From: Dyadobacter chenhuakuii
GTDB taxonomy: Bacteria > Bacteroidota > Bacteroidia > Cytophagales > Spirosomataceae
NCBI RefSeq assembly: GCF_023821985.2
Contig: NZ_CP098805.1
Location: forward strand, 4,460,001-4,517,500
Reading direction: 5' to 3'
DNA length: 57,500 nt
Both the position numbers and the translations under genes were made by a program. The notes below the pieces were generated by a model. It saw only the letters and a program-made list of their open reading frames with translations, had not been told where the DNA came from and did no database searches. Positions 8,551-18,063 of the stretch are shown here, piece after piece (position 1 is the stretch's first letter; each line of letters opens with the position of its first letter).

Positions 8551-11500
8551 TCAGTTCTTAGCCTGATACTTGCGGAAGTAAGTGTCCACTTCCCGCTTGT
8601 AGAATGGCGAGAATGTAGGCGGGATGGTTCTCAGTAATTCGGTTTGCTTCTCCTTCTCGCGGATGTATTTTTCAAAAGCCGCAGGTGGTTGTCTTGGCAA
8701 TTGTTTCGCAGTTTGGGCCTTGCGCTGCTCATCTTCGTCCTGCTCTTTCATCGCTTTTTCAGATTCGAGCAAGCGCGTCGTGATTTCCTGGTTGCGCTTA
8801 ATGAGCTCCGGTGTAATGCGTTTGTTCACCAGGTCGGTTTCAGTCTCGTCCATTTTCTCGGCGATCTCCTGTAACTCCTTGCTCATTTGTTTGCCCACCT
8901 CCGTGCCTTTCTGCGACTCCATCAGGTCCTGAATCATCTTGCGGATCATCGCCTGTTCAGCCGCCATTCTGGCCAGCTTCTCGGAATTATTTCCTTGCCC
9001 CTCCTTCCCTTCTCCAAGCTTCTTCATTTCACCGTTGAGCTTCTCCTGCATTTCACCCATGCCCTTTTGCTCACCTTTCTGTTTTCCTTTTTTGCCCTTG
9101 CCGCTTCCCGGCATCGCCATGGCCATTTGCTGCTGCATCTGGTTAAAGACGTCGCTTAGCATTAAGGCAAGGTTATTCATCGACGTCATCGCAAATTGCT
9201 GCTTCGCAGTCGCCTGATTGATCTGGCGGTCCTTGATGCTCTTTACGCTCTCGTCCATATAAGACTTCATATCATTGAGCTCACGCGTAATGAACGACTG
9301 GATCTGGATCACCCGGTTCGCAAGCGCATAAAGACTGTCCTCAACAATTTTTGCGTCATCTTTCAATTTCAATTGCTGCTGGCCCAGTTTGATAAACCGG
9401 GGGTCCTGCAAGCTCACGCCGCGGAAATCTTTCATCAATGTCTCCTGATCGAAGGATAATGTGATCAGATTTTCTAAAATGTCGCGCAATGCGTCCAGAT
9501 TCTCCTGCATCTGCTCCATTTCAGCAGCCTCCATGGATTCTTCCATAGACTGCGACATTTGTTTCATCGATTTAGCCGCCTTTTTTTGCGATTCTGAGGC
9601 TTTTGTGTTTTGTTGCTTGTCAAGTTGCTTCTTACCCTCTTCCATTTGCTCAGAAGCATTCTTTTGCTCCTCTTTCTGGGTGTCCACAGGTTGTTCCAGT
9701 TCTTCGCTCATTTTCTCGACTTCCTTGGAATCTTCCTTCGCCTTTTCAAACTCTTCCTGAATCTTCTCCTGTTCCTTTTTCAGCTCCTCGTTCTTGCCTT
9801 TTTTATCGTCTGCGTTTTTATTCTTATCATTTTCCTGGCTTTTATCCGCTAGCTGGTCTTCCTTGTTAGCCAAATCATCCAGCTTTTCGACCAGATTTTC
9901 CATTTTTTGTTCCAACTGCATTTGCTTAAAAAGCTTCATCGTCCGTTCGAGCTCTTTTTCAAGGTTATTTTCCTTGTTTTTGAGCTTTTCCATCATGCTC
10001 GACATGCGGTCGCTTTGTTTTTGTTCCAACAATTTTTTCAATTCCTGGTAAAGCTTTTCCGTGTCCTTGTCCATTAGCTCGTTCATGAGCTTTTGCAGCT
10101 GGTCGAGCTTACTTTGCAGTTCCGGGCTTTGCTGGTTGAACTGCTTCGATTTTTCATTCGCATTCTGATTTTTTTCTTGCAAAGCCTGCAACTCTTTCAT
10201 CAGTTCCTCGCGCTTTTTAAGCACTTCCTCAATCTGCTTTTGCTCTTTAAAATCGAGTTCTTTATTGCTTTTCAGCTTGTTATCGAGGTTATTCAAATCT
10301 TTTTGCAAACTCTGCGCCTTTTTCATGGCCGATTGCATTTGATCCTCCGTCTCTTTCTCCGACTTCTTAATTTCCGCTTCCAGCTGATCTTTGGAAGGAA
10401 CTGTAAACTGAATTGCCCTCGATTTGGCGCTTTTTGGGCCGTTCACGCCATCATTGTCCCACACCTGGGCATAATACTCGATCTTATCGCCGGGAGCGAG
10501 TTTGAGGCTGTCTACATACCATTGGAAATAAAAACTCTGCGTATTCACCGTTTTATTAAAAGGCACGGGAATGCCTTTTGCCGGCGACGCCTCTTCTTGA
10601 TCCGCTCTTTTTACAGAATAGAACATTTTAAGCTGAGAGAAGCCATAATCATCGCTGATTGAGCCACCCAGCACCAGATAATTATAAAGCGTCGTATCCT
10701 GGAAATTTTCGAGGTTCATAACCGGAAATTTGTCCGGAACCACATTGATGAAATAACCGATTTTTTCCGAATTCGTCGTCTCATCATTTTGCAGATTCAC
10801 CTGATATTGTGAAGAGCGTTTCACCGTCTTTTTAATCTCAAAATGCTCCCCATCGCTCCCCTTCGCCCGATATAATGCAGAATCATCCTCAAATTTGATC
10901 GCCAGCGATTTGGTAGACGAAGTGTTGAAATTCCACTCGACCGTCGTTCCTTCCGGCACGGAGAGATTGCCGACATTGTTCAATCCTTCCGCAGGTTTGT
11001 TCAGATAAGCCGGATAGCGCAGGTTTACGTCAAAAGAAAGCAAAGAAGGGCGCTCGGCAACATTAATGCGATATTCCTCGGAAGTAAATCCCGCCGCGTC
11101 AAACGAGAATTTGACGTCTCTTTGCAGGTTTTTGAATGTATAGGAATAAGTCTGGTTACCATCATTATTGAGCTTGAACCGAGAGCCGTTCTGAACCAGG
11201 TAAGCAGCTGCGGGCAATGCTTCGCCTTTTAGTTTGAGTTTTAATGTAAAATCCTCATTTCTAAATGCTTTCAGATTTTTGTTTTCCAAAATAAATGAAA
11301 ACGGCGCGTAAGTATAATTCTTTTGAAAATGAATGATACGCTCAGAGCTGGAAGTGAAAAATGAGGGGTTAAAAAGCAAGATTGCCGCAATGGCCGCAAG
11401 CGGATAAATGGCATACTTAATGCGCTTTTTGTTCTCATTAAAACGAATGGCATCAGAAAACTTAACAATCAGTAACTGCCCCGATTTTTGCCGGATACTT

Positions 11501-11892
11501 GCCTCGATCAGGTCCGATTGCGTGCCTGTTAGTCCCCTTAATTGCAATGTATTGACCAGCTTATCGCCGATTTCCGGGAAATACTCACCGATTTGTAATG
11601 CAGCCTGTTCGTCCGAAATAGGCTTTTTAAGACCAGAAAGGTGTATAATAGGCTGGATGACCCATTGAAAAAAAGAAAAAACGAGCACAGCCAAAAATCC
11701 GAAGAACAGCATTCCCCGGACCCCTGAGCTAAAGCGCCCGAAATATTCGATTGTATTAAAGAAAAGAAAAACCGTCAGCAACAGCCCGGCCGAGAAAATG
11801 ATGCCCTTAAGAAGCTGGTTTTGATAGTATTTCTGACGGTATTCCTGGATGCGGAGCAAAAGGCCTTCCATTGCCGGCGTAAATGCAGCCAT
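8551..11892 (-). CDS. DUF4175-family membrane protein with long coiled coil
   Basis: A 1113-residue protein. Two hydrophobic helices near residues 28-47 and 60-82 and a third near 158-178 anchor it in the inner membrane. Residues about 180-500 are beta-rich and presumably extracytoplasmic, with the pattern DDYGFSQLKMFYSV typical of the Bacteroidota DUF4175 family. Residues about 505-780 are a very K/E/Q-rich coiled coil, followed by a helical region (NLALMLSDVFNQMQQQMAMAMPG) and a C-terminal charged tail ending in SPFYKREVDTYFRKYQAKN. Function is unknown; the architecture suggests an envelope scaffold. It precedes ybeY on the same strand. The low-complexity helices are part of the family and not a sign of frameshift. 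Confidence 0.8.
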   Translation of the reverse strand: MAAFTPAMEGLLLRIQEYRQKYYQNQLLKGIIFSAGLLLTVFLFFNTIEYFGRFSSGVRGMLFFGFLAVLVFSFFQWVIQPIIHLSGLKKPISDEQAALQIGEYFPEIGDKLVNTLQLRGLTGTQSDLIEASIRQKSGQLLIVKFSDAIRFNENKKRIKYAIYPLAAIAAILLFNPSFFTSSSERIIHFQKNYTYAPFSFILENKNLKAFRNEDFTLKLKLKGEALPAAAYLVQNGSRFKLNNDGNQTYSYTFKNLQRDVKFSFDAAGFTSEEYRINVAERPSLLSFDVNLRYPAYLNKPAEGLNNVGNLSVPEGTTVEWNFNTSSTKSLAIKFEDDSALYRAKGSDGEHFEIKKTVKRSSQYQVNLQNDETTNSEKIGYFINVVPDKFPVMNLENFQDTTLYNYLVLGGSISDDYGFSQLKMFYSVKRADQEEASPAKGIPVPFNKTVNTQSFYFQWYVDSLKLAPGDKIEYYAQVWDNDGVNGPKSAKSRAIQFTVPSKDQLEAEIKKSEKETEDQMQSAMKKAQSLQKDLNNLDNKLKSNKELDFKEQKQIEEVLKKREELMKELQALQEKNQNANEKSKQFNQQSPELQSKLDQLQKLMNELMDKDTEKLYQELKKLLEQKQSDRMSSMMEKLKNKENNLEKELERTMKLFKQMQLEQKMENLVEKLDDLANKEDQLADKSQENDKNKNADDKKGKNEELKKEQEKIQEEFEKAKEDSKEVEKMSEELEQPVDTQKEEQKNASEQMEEGKKQLDKQQNTKASESQKKAAKSMKQMSQSMEESMEAAEMEQMQENLDALRDILENLITLSFDQETLMKDFRGVSLQDPRFIKLGQQQLKLKDDAKIVEDSLYALANRVIQIQSFITRELNDMKSYMDESVKSIKDRQINQATAKQQFAMTSMNNLALMLSDVFNQMQQQMAMAMPGSGKGKKGKQKGEQKGMGEMQEKLNGEMKKLGEGKEGQGNNSEKLARMAAEQAMIRKMIQDLMESQKGTEVGKQMSKELQEIAEKMDETETDLVNKRITPELIKRNQEITTRLLESEKAMKEQDEDEQRKAQTAKQLPRQPPAAFEKYIREKEKQTELLRTIPPTFSPFYKREVDTYFRKYQAKN

Positions 11893-12060
11893 ATATGAGT
11901 CTCGTTATATCAGTTTGGAAATTTATAACGTATGCCGGAATCAAAAATTACGATCCGCTTTGCTACGCATAAAACAAACTAATATAGCGAATTATATGGA
12001 ATTCCATCGTTTAAAATGGATTTTCCTCAGGCATTTTAGTGCATTCTGCGATGGTGAATT

Positions 12061-12798
12061 TTAAAGCGTCAGCAAAACGCCGACCGAAGCATAATTGATC
12101 CAGTTGAAATTGTAAACTTCATCCGTGTCCGCACCGCCTTCCACGACCCGATAACCTGCCTTAACGCTGAATTTCGGATTGATCTGGTAAGCCAAACCTG
12201 CGAAAACATCCTCTGCCCTACCCTGCTTCGCTGCCAAAGCATCTCCTTCCAGGATTACAGACCAGCGGTAAGACGGCTTGTAAGACGCATAAAAGTTCAC
12301 CAGCGGAACGAAGCCAATGTTGTCGAAATGCGTGTCCTGTGATTCGTTTTTGAAGCGCACATCCGCGTCACGGATCTTTGCGGTAAGTCCTAATCCCACA
12401 CGCCACCTTGTTTTAGCGACAATGTCGTAGCGATAGGTAAGCCGGTAAGAGTTGAATTTGTAAAAAACCTGCAAAGGCTGGCCGCTTTGGTAAGTTAACC
12501 CATTGAAACTAACGTCTTTTCCGAAAGCACCATTGTATTTAACAGACAAAGGCGCATATAATGCGCTGATATTATGCCGCTTACCAAATGTGTAGGTGCC
12601 TCTGATCCGGTAAAAAATCTTTGGATCAATGCTCAGATCCTCCGCCAGGTTCACCTCTGTGCCGCCCACATTTGGAATGCGGACTTTGTTATAATTTGTT
12701 CCAAACACTACACCACTTTCGACATCCAGCTTAAACTGGGCAAACAGCGGTGAGGAACATAGCAGTAAAAAAACGATAATAATGTTTCGAGATCCCAT
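12061..12798 (-). CDS. Outer-membrane beta-barrel protein
   Basis: A 245-residue protein if started at the ATG at 12798, giving the signal peptide MGSRNIIIVFLLLCSSPLFA cut before QFKLDV. The longer frame to 12828 would start inside the trp-operon terminator stem, which argues against it. The mature part alternates hydrophobic and polar residues with many Tyr/Phe/Arg (FYRIRGTYTFGKRHNISALYAPL, YKFNSYRLTYRYDIV, WRVGLGLTAKIRDADV) and ends in NYASVGVLLTL, as expected for a small 8-10-strand barrel. No substrate can be inferred. It lies downstream of trpA on the same strand but behind a terminator, so it is probably a separate transcription unit. Confidence 0.8.
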   Translation of the reverse strand: MGSRNIIIVFLLLCSSPLFAQFKLDVESGVVFGTNYNKVRIPNVGGTEVNLAEDLSIDPKIFYRIRGTYTFGKRHNISALYAPLSVKYNGAFGKDVSFNGLTYQSGQPLQVFYKFNSYRLTYRYDIVAKTRWRVGLGLTAKIRDADVRFKNESQDTHFDNIGFVPLVNFYASYKPSYRWSVILEGDALAAKQGRAEDVFAGLAYQINPKFSVKAGYRVVEGGADTDEVYNFNWINYASVGVLLTL

Positions 12799-12813
12799 AT
12801 CCACTCCTTTATT

Positions 12814-12847
12814 AAAAAAAACAAACAACCCGATATGAGTTGTTTGT
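12814..12847 (-). terminator. Terminator of the trp operon
   Basis: Arms 12821-12829 and 12839-12847 (ACAAACAAC/GTTGTTTGT) with a 9-nt loop. On the minus strand the stem is followed by seven U residues (12820-12814). It lies 48 bp past the trpA stop. Confidence 0.85.
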
Positions 12848-12894
12848 ACAAAAGTGGTGCCTGAGGCAACAATGTTGATATAGGCCGTCGGAGG

Positions 12895-13695
12895 CTATGC
12901 CTCGATCGTTTCCGGGTAATTTTTTACACTTCTTACAAAGGATTTAATGTCCTGTTCCAAGTCATTGCTCTCCTGCAAAACTCGGATGAATGCGCTGCCA
13001 ATGATCGCACCGGCCGCATGATCCGAAGCTTTTTTGAATGTATCATGATCTTTAATCCCAAATCCGATCAGGCGCGGGTTACGCAGCTGCATCGCATTCA
13101 GGCGCTCAAAATATGACTCCATATCCTCGCTTACACCCGATTTCGAGCCTGTAACGCTGGCTGAGGAAACCGTGTAAATGAAGCCTTCGCTCACTTCGTC
13201 AATCTGGCGAATGCGTTTTTCGGAAGTTTGCGGCGTTACCAGGAATATATTCAGGATGCCGTAAGCGTCAAAAATGGCTTTGTATTCATTCAAATACACA
13301 TCCATAGGCATATCGGGCAGGATTAAGCCGTCAACGCCCGTCTCCGCGCATTTTTTACAGAACTCTTCAATGCCAAACTGCAAAACCGGGTTTACGTATC
13401 CCATCAGCAACACAGGAAGCGAAATTGTCTCGCGCATATCCTGCAGTTGTTCGAAGAGCATTTTCACGGTCATGCCGTTTTCCAGCGCCCTGTCATTGCT
13501 TTTTTGAATGGTCTCGCCATCCGCAACAGGGTCAGAATAAGGCATTCCAATCTCCACAAGATCGGCGCCGCCGTCCTGCAAGGCTCGTAAAACGCGCATG
13601 GTGTCATTGCGTTCGGGGAAGCCGGCTGTGAAATATACATTCAGCAAGCCGCCGTCGCTTTGCGTGCCGCTAAAAAGGTTTGTTATGCGGTTCAT
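12895..13695 (-). CDS. trpA: Tryptophan synthase alpha chain
   Basis: A 266-residue TIM barrel that cleaves indole-3-glycerol phosphate to indole and glyceraldehyde 3-phosphate; indole is channelled to TrpB. The catalytic residues are visible: Glu48 in DLVEIGMPYSDP and Asp59 in SDPVADG, matching E. coli Glu49 and Asp60. The phosphate-binding SSASVTGSKSGV and GFGIKD loops are present. It is the last gene of the trp operon. Its start overlaps the stop of the Dabb-domain gene by 4 bp (ATGA type), so it is probably coupled to it. A terminator follows directly. Confidence 0.98.
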   Translation of the reverse strand: MNRITNLFSGTQSDGGLLNVYFTAGFPERNDTMRVLRALQDGGADLVEIGMPYSDPVADGETIQKSNDRALENGMTVKMLFEQLQDMRETISLPVLLMGYVNPVLQFGIEEFCKKCAETGVDGLILPDMPMDVYLNEYKAIFDAYGILNIFLVTPQTSEKRIRQIDEVSEGFIYTVSSASVTGSKSGVSEDMESYFERLNAMQLRNPRLIGFGIKDHDTFKKASDHAAGAIIGSAFIRVLQESNDLEQDIKSFVRSVKNYPETIEA

Positions 13696-14078
13696 TCCTG
13701 TGTCCAGTAGTCGATCACCAAAACCTTGTCCAAATGCGGCCCAAGGACTTTTCCAAATGCTTTGTGGTCAGGATGAGGCAAATACACTTCGCGGGCAGCT
13801 TCGTTCTCGAATGTTACGAAAAATGCGTGCGTGAAGCCTTGCGCCAATCCTTCGGGGCTGTTGTTCGTGCCCCATTCCAGGCTTTTGATCTCCTTAATCT
13901 TCGAAGGCAATGCTCTGAAAGCATCTTCTACTTCTTTCACCTGCGCAGGCGTCGCCGAATCTTTGAATTTGAATAAAACGACGTGACGGAGCATTTTTTT
14001 CGGTGGGTTTTGAGGTGAAGCAGAAGCCATAGCGCCAAAAAGGAGCATCCCTGCCATTAATAGTAATTTGAAATTCAT
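13692..14078 (-). CDS. Exported Dabb (stress-responsive A/B barrel) domain protein
   Basis: A 128-residue protein. Residues 1-21 (MNFKLLLMAGMLLFGAMASAS) look like a signal peptide. The remainder is one Dabb domain: LRHVVLFKFKDSATPAQVKEV begins it, with EWGTNNSPEG, THAFFVTFENEAAREVYLPHP and HKAFGKVLGPHLDKVLVIDY following the family pattern of a dimeric ferredoxin-like fold. Dabb proteins have varied or unknown roles. Its place inside the trp operon, between a 66-residue protein and trpA and overlapping trpA by 4 bp, makes co-expression with tryptophan synthesis nearly certain. An exported protein has no obvious role in that cytoplasmic pathway. Confidence 0.85.
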   Translation of the reverse strand: MNFKLLLMAGMLLFGAMASASPQNPPKKMLRHVVLFKFKDSATPAQVKEVEDAFRALPSKIKEIKSLEWGTNNSPEGLAQGFTHAFFVTFENEAAREVYLPHPDHKAFGKVLGPHLDKVLVIDYWTQE

Positions 14079-14117
14079 AGTTGGATAAAAGGTTGAACTG
14101 TAAGGAATTAATTGTTA

Positions 14118-14318
14118 CTATGCGGAGCAATTCAGGCATTCGCCCTCGTCGCTGAATTTCAGTCTGTCAAACTCGCCAAGCTTTTCTTTGAGCTCGAGAA
14201 TCTCGTCTTCCAGGTCGCACCTTTCGAAAAGCGAAAGCTCGCCGGAGTTTACTTTTCCTTCCAGCTCCTGAATTTTGAGCCTCAGATCAAAAACCTCGGG
14301 TAAGGTAAGTGTTGCCAT
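14118..14318 (-). CDS. Small unknown protein in the trp operon
   Basis: A 66-residue acidic protein that I do not recognise. Residues 10-50 are strongly helical and amphipathic (LRLKIQELEGKV, CDLEDEILELKEKLGEF), suggesting a short coiled coil. The C-terminus GECLNCSA carries a CxxC pair, with a third Cys at about residue 34, so metal binding or a disulfide is possible. It lies 21 bp after trpB and 39 bp before the Dabb gene on the same strand. Its tight operon position and a good in-frame ATG after an A-rich stretch support a real gene. Confidence 0.75.
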   Translation of the reverse strand: MATLTLPEVFDLRLKIQELEGKVNSGELSLFERCDLEDEILELKEKLGEFDRLKFSDEGECLNCSA

Positions 14319-14339
14319 TGCAATGTATTTATGAGTAAA

Positions 14340-15539
14340 TTAATCGATGTATTTCATGTAAGTCGCCATGTCCTTATCACCGCGACCGGAAAGGTTCAGG
14401 ATCACATTCTCGTTTTCAGAAGCACCCAGCTGACCCAAAATCGCCAGGGCATGTGAAGATTCCAGAGCCGGGATAATGCCCTCAAAGCGAGTTAGTTCAA
14501 ATGCAGCCTGCACGGCTTCTTCATCCGTTGCCGACATGAAAATTCCTCTTCCGCTGTCGTACAAATAAGCATGCTGAGGGCCAATCCCCGGGTAATCCAG
14601 ACCGGCTGAAATCGAAAATGGCTCCACAACCTGGCCGTCTTCTGTTTGCATTAATATCGTGCGGCTTCCGTGCAAAACGCCTGGTTTTCCCAAAGCCGTC
14701 GTCGCCGCAGAATGTCCCGAAGTAAGTCCCTGACCAGCAGCTTCCACCGCCACCAGTTTTACACTTTCATCATCCAGAAAGTGATAGAAAGCACCCGCAG
14801 CATTGCTTCCGCCGCCTACGCAAGCCACCACATAATCAGGCGTTTCTTTGCCAGTCTGCTCTTTGAGCTGCCATCTCATTTCCTTCGAAATAATGGCCTG
14901 AAAACGTGCCACCATATCCGGGTAAGGGTGCGGTCCTACCACAGAACCAATGATGTAATGCGTGTCCACCGGGTTATTGATCCAATGGCGCATCGCCTCG
15001 TTCGTAGCGTCTTTCAATGTGCGTGAGCCGCAGGTTGCAGGCCTTACTTCTGCACCGAGCATCTTCATGCGGGCCACATTAGGCGCCTGACGCTCAATGT
15101 CCAGCTCGCCCATGTACACAATGCATTCAATGTCCATCAGCGCACATACAGTCGCCGTAGCAACACCGTGCTGGCCGGCACCGGTTTCTGCAACCACACG
15201 CTTTTTGCCCAATCGCTTCGCCATCAGGATCTGCCCGATGGTGTTGTTCACCTTATGAGCGCCTGTGTGGCAAAGATCTTCGCGTTTGAGGAAAATGTTG
15301 GTTTTGTATTTTTCCGAAAGCCTGTTGGCCCGGTAAAGCGGCGTGGGACGTCCCACGTAATTGCGCAGGAGATCATTGTATTCTTTTTGAAAAGAAGGCT
15401 CTGCAATGATGCTGAGATAATTTTCACGCAGTTCTTCCACGTTTGGATACAGCATTTCGGGAATGAATGCACCTCCAAAACTGCCGTAGTAACCGCGGCC
15501 GTCCACCTGATATGACTTCTTTTCTGCTATTGCTTCCAT
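14340..15539 (-). CDS. trpB: Tryptophan synthase beta chain
   Basis: A 399-residue PLP enzyme that condenses indole with L-serine to tryptophan. Lys96 in HTGAHKVNN is the Schiff-base lysine; ETGAGQHGVAT and GGGSNAAG are the cofactor and phosphate loops. Length and motifs fit the TrpB1 class, which pairs with TrpA. The gene follows trpF by 5 bp. Between trpB and trpA lie two unrelated small genes, which is unusual because trpB and trpA are commonly adjacent. Confidence 0.98.
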   Translation of the reverse strand: MEAIAEKKSYQVDGRGYYGSFGGAFIPEMLYPNVEELRENYLSIIAEPSFQKEYNDLLRNYVGRPTPLYRANRLSEKYKTNIFLKREDLCHTGAHKVNNTIGQILMAKRLGKKRVVAETGAGQHGVATATVCALMDIECIVYMGELDIERQAPNVARMKMLGAEVRPATCGSRTLKDATNEAMRHWINNPVDTHYIIGSVVGPHPYPDMVARFQAIISKEMRWQLKEQTGKETPDYVVACVGGGSNAAGAFYHFLDDESVKLVAVEAAGQGLTSGHSAATTALGKPGVLHGSRTILMQTEDGQVVEPFSISAGLDYPGIGPQHAYLYDSGRGIFMSATDEEAVQAAFELTRFEGIIPALESSHALAILGQLGASENENVILNLSGRGDKDMATYMKYID

Positions 15540-15544
15540 AGTTT

Positions 15545-16195
15545 CTAAGCTTCCGCCTCTTCTTTCTCTTTTACACGAACTAAACTGAACAGTTCTTCCA
15601 ACTTGGCAATGTCCTTCACGCCCGGCTCCGTTTCAAACTGACTGTTAACATCAATTCCATAGATAGGCAGCGTTTTGGATAACTCTATAATGTCTTCAAT
15701 GTTGTCCAGCCCGATTCCCCCGCTGAGGAGAAAAGGCTTTTCATTATCGTATTTTTTCAAAAGTTTCCAGTCAAACGGCACACCGTTACCGCCTGGGTTA
15801 TCGCCTTTTGTATCAAACAAAAACAGGTCACAGAACGACTTGTAATTGTTGAGCATCGCAAAGTTGAAAGACGCATCAATGCTGAATGCTTTGATCACAT
15901 TAACCCCTTTCTGGCGAATGCTGCGGCAAATGTCGGGCATTTCGTTGCCGTGAAGCTGTGCGTATTGCAGGTCGTATTTCTTAACCATTGCCAGGATATG
16001 GCCCGGGCTGGCGTTTACAAACACGCCTACTTTCTTGATATTATTGGGAATGCTTTTGATAAATTCTTCATCCAACTCTTCGCCGACAAAACGGGGTGAT
16101 TTTTCATAAAAAATAAACCCGATGAAGTTAGGCTGTAATGCCACCACTTTTTCAATGTTGTCTTGCTGGCGCAGTCCGCAAACTTTTATTTTCAT
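15545..16195 (-). CDS. trpF: Phosphoribosylanthranilate isomerase
   Basis: A 216-residue TIM barrel that isomerises N-(5-phosphoribosyl)anthranilate to the deoxyribulose form. MKIKVCGLR holds the catalytic Cys6, and GIDVNSQFETEPGVKD near the C-terminus holds the catalytic Asp. QLHGNE and LLSGGIGLDNI are conserved phosphate-binding segments. The start overlaps the trpC stop by 4 bp. The C-terminal tail VKEKEEAEA is slightly longer and more charged than usual. Confidence 0.97.
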   Translation of the reverse strand: MKIKVCGLRQQDNIEKVVALQPNFIGFIFYEKSPRFVGEELDEEFIKSIPNNIKKVGVFVNASPGHILAMVKKYDLQYAQLHGNEMPDICRSIRQKGVNVIKAFSIDASFNFAMLNNYKSFCDLFLFDTKGDNPGGNGVPFDWKLLKKYDNEKPFLLSGGIGLDNIEDIIELSKTLPIYGIDVNSQFETEPGVKDIAKLEELFSLVRVKEKEEAEA

Positions 16196-17010
16196 AGAAC
16201 CAAAGGATTTAAATTGCTATGTTGAGTTAAGTCATTTTGCAAATCCGCCAGTGCGGTTCCGGGATTTGCAGTCTTCATAAATGTTTCACCAATTAAAAAA
16301 CCCTTATAGCCGTGACCGTATAATTTCAAAATGGTCTCGGCATCTTTCAGGCCGCTTTCTGATATTTTAACAAAAGAATCGGGAATCTGTTCACTCAGCG
16401 CGATCGAAGTTTCAATGGAGGTTTCAAAAGTTTTAAGATTTCTATTGTTAACCCCCACTATATCAATGTCTTCACCCAACGTTGCGGCCAGTTCCTCAGC
16501 ATTGTGCACCTCCAACAAAACTTCCAGCCCCAATTCATGCGCTTTCTTACTTAACGAAACAACTTCCGTCGGCGTAAGGCAGGCTGCAATAAGCAAGATC
16601 ACATCTGCGCCGATCGCTTTTGCTTCGTAAAGCTGATATTCATCGATGATAAAATCCTTCCGGAGCATCGGAATGGTGTGGTTGGCACGGCGTGCGCTGA
16701 GAAAATCAGTAAAAGAGCCTCCAAAGAAGTCAATATCCGTCAACACAGACAGCGCGACCGCGCCTGCATTCACGTAGTCAAAGGTCACAATTTCCGGAGC
16801 AACCCGATCATTAATGACTCCTTTGGAAGGCGATTTTCGTTTAAACTCCGCTATAATTTTGGGAGATGAAGCATTTCGTAGTGCCGCCGAGAGGGAAACC
16901 GTTTTGCGTGCAAACAAATCCTCTCTTTCCAGGTCGGAAACAGACTTATTTTGCTTAGCCTCAATGACTTCTCCTCTTTTCCGGGCAACGATTTTATCTA
17001 GTATGTTCAT
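16192..17010 (-). CDS. trpC: Indole-3-glycerol phosphate synthase
   Basis: A 272-residue TIM barrel that closes the indole ring. IIAEFKRKSPSKG carries the catalytic lysine; LRKDFIIDEYQ, LLIAACL, VGVNNRNLKTF and KISESGL are the other active-site segments. The gene is separate from trpF (not fused as in E. coli). It starts 6 bp after the trpD stop and overlaps trpF by 4 bp. Confidence 0.98.
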   Translation of the reverse strand: MNILDKIVARKRGEVIEAKQNKSVSDLEREDLFARKTVSLSAALRNASSPKIIAEFKRKSPSKGVINDRVAPEIVTFDYVNAGAVALSVLTDIDFFGGSFTDFLSARRANHTIPMLRKDFIIDEYQLYEAKAIGADVILLIAACLTPTEVVSLSKKAHELGLEVLLEVHNAEELAATLGEDIDIVGVNNRNLKTFETSIETSIALSEQIPDSFVKISESGLKDAETILKLYGHGYKGFLIGETFMKTANPGTALADLQNDLTQHSNLNPLVL

Positions 17011-17016
17011 CTGTAA

Positions 17017-18006
17017 TTAGTCTTCTATCAATTTTTTAAAACTTCTGAGCGCCTTTTTGCTTTCCAGGGATTCCCGCGCCGTCTCCACCGCATCCGGCAA
17101 TGTCAACGCAGGATTTGCACAATGCAGTGCCAATGCAGCATTTGCCAGCACAGCCTGTTTTTGGGAAAACGTAGCTGTATCGTTCAATACATTCATGAAA
17201 ATTTTGGCGGATTCCTCGACTGTTTTTCCTCCCGAAAGGTCCTCTGCGCGCAAGGTTTGTAACCCCAGATGCGAGGGATTCAGAACTTGCTCCGTTTGAG
17301 CGGTGATCATTTTAAAAGCACCTGTTAATGACACTTCGTCGTAGCCGTCTAATGCGTGAAGAACCAGAAATTGCTTATCAGTCTGTTGGTAAAGATAAGC
17401 AAAAAGCCGCGCTAATTCAAGACTAAACACGCCTACAAGCTGTTTTTTGGGGGAAACCGGGTTCACCATCGGGCCCAGCATATTGAAGAATGTTTTCACG
17501 CCCAGCTCGCGCCGGATCGGCGCCACATTCTTCATCGAAGGATGAAAAAGCGGTGCATGCAGGAAGCAAACGCCGGCCTCATTGATCTTGCGTTCGAGCA
17601 CATCCTTATCATTGGTAAACTTGGCGCCTAGATATTCCAGCACCGTGGACGAGCCGCAAAGCGAAGAAACGCCGTGGTTGCCATGCTTGGCCACATGCTG
17701 GCCCGCGCCTGCCACCACAAAACAGGATAATGTTGAAATATTGAATGTGTCCTTCCCGTCCCCGCCCGTTCCGCAAACATCGATGGGATCATAAGCCGAA
17801 AGATCAACGGCCAGGCACAATTCCAGCATGGCGTCGCGGAAGCCTTCGAGCTCCTCCACCGTAATGCTTCGCATGGCATAAATTGTCAGGAAAGAGGCGA
17901 TTTCAGAATTGGAATATTTACCCGTACTAATGCCGATGAGGACGTCTTTGGATAACTCTTTACTTAAAACCTTATATTCAAAAAGATGGCTAAGAATCTG
18001 CTTCAT
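17017..18006 (-). CDS. trpD: Anthranilate phosphoribosyltransferase
   Basis: A 329-residue enzyme that transfers phosphoribose from PRPP to anthranilate. DVCGTGGDGKDTFNIST is the PRPP-binding loop, KHGNHGVSSLCGSS binds anthranilate, and ELGVKTFFNMLGPMVNP follows the family. It is a stand-alone gene, not fused to trpG. The gap to trpG is 57 bp and to trpC is 6 bp. Confidence 0.98.
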   Translation of the reverse strand: MKQILSHLFEYKVLSKELSKDVLIGISTGKYSNSEIASFLTIYAMRSITVEELEGFRDAMLELCLAVDLSAYDPIDVCGTGGDGKDTFNISTLSCFVVAGAGQHVAKHGNHGVSSLCGSSTVLEYLGAKFTNDKDVLERKINEAGVCFLHAPLFHPSMKNVAPIRRELGVKTFFNMLGPMVNPVSPKKQLVGVFSLELARLFAYLYQQTDKQFLVLHALDGYDEVSLTGAFKMITAQTEQVLNPSHLGLQTLRAEDLSGGKTVEESAKIFMNVLNDTATFSQKQAVLANAALALHCANPALTLPDAVETARESLESKKALRSFKKLIED

Positions 18007-18063
18007 GATAATGCTAAGCGTAATGAAAGAATGTTTTTACTGTTGAGAAATTGAAATTGTTTT

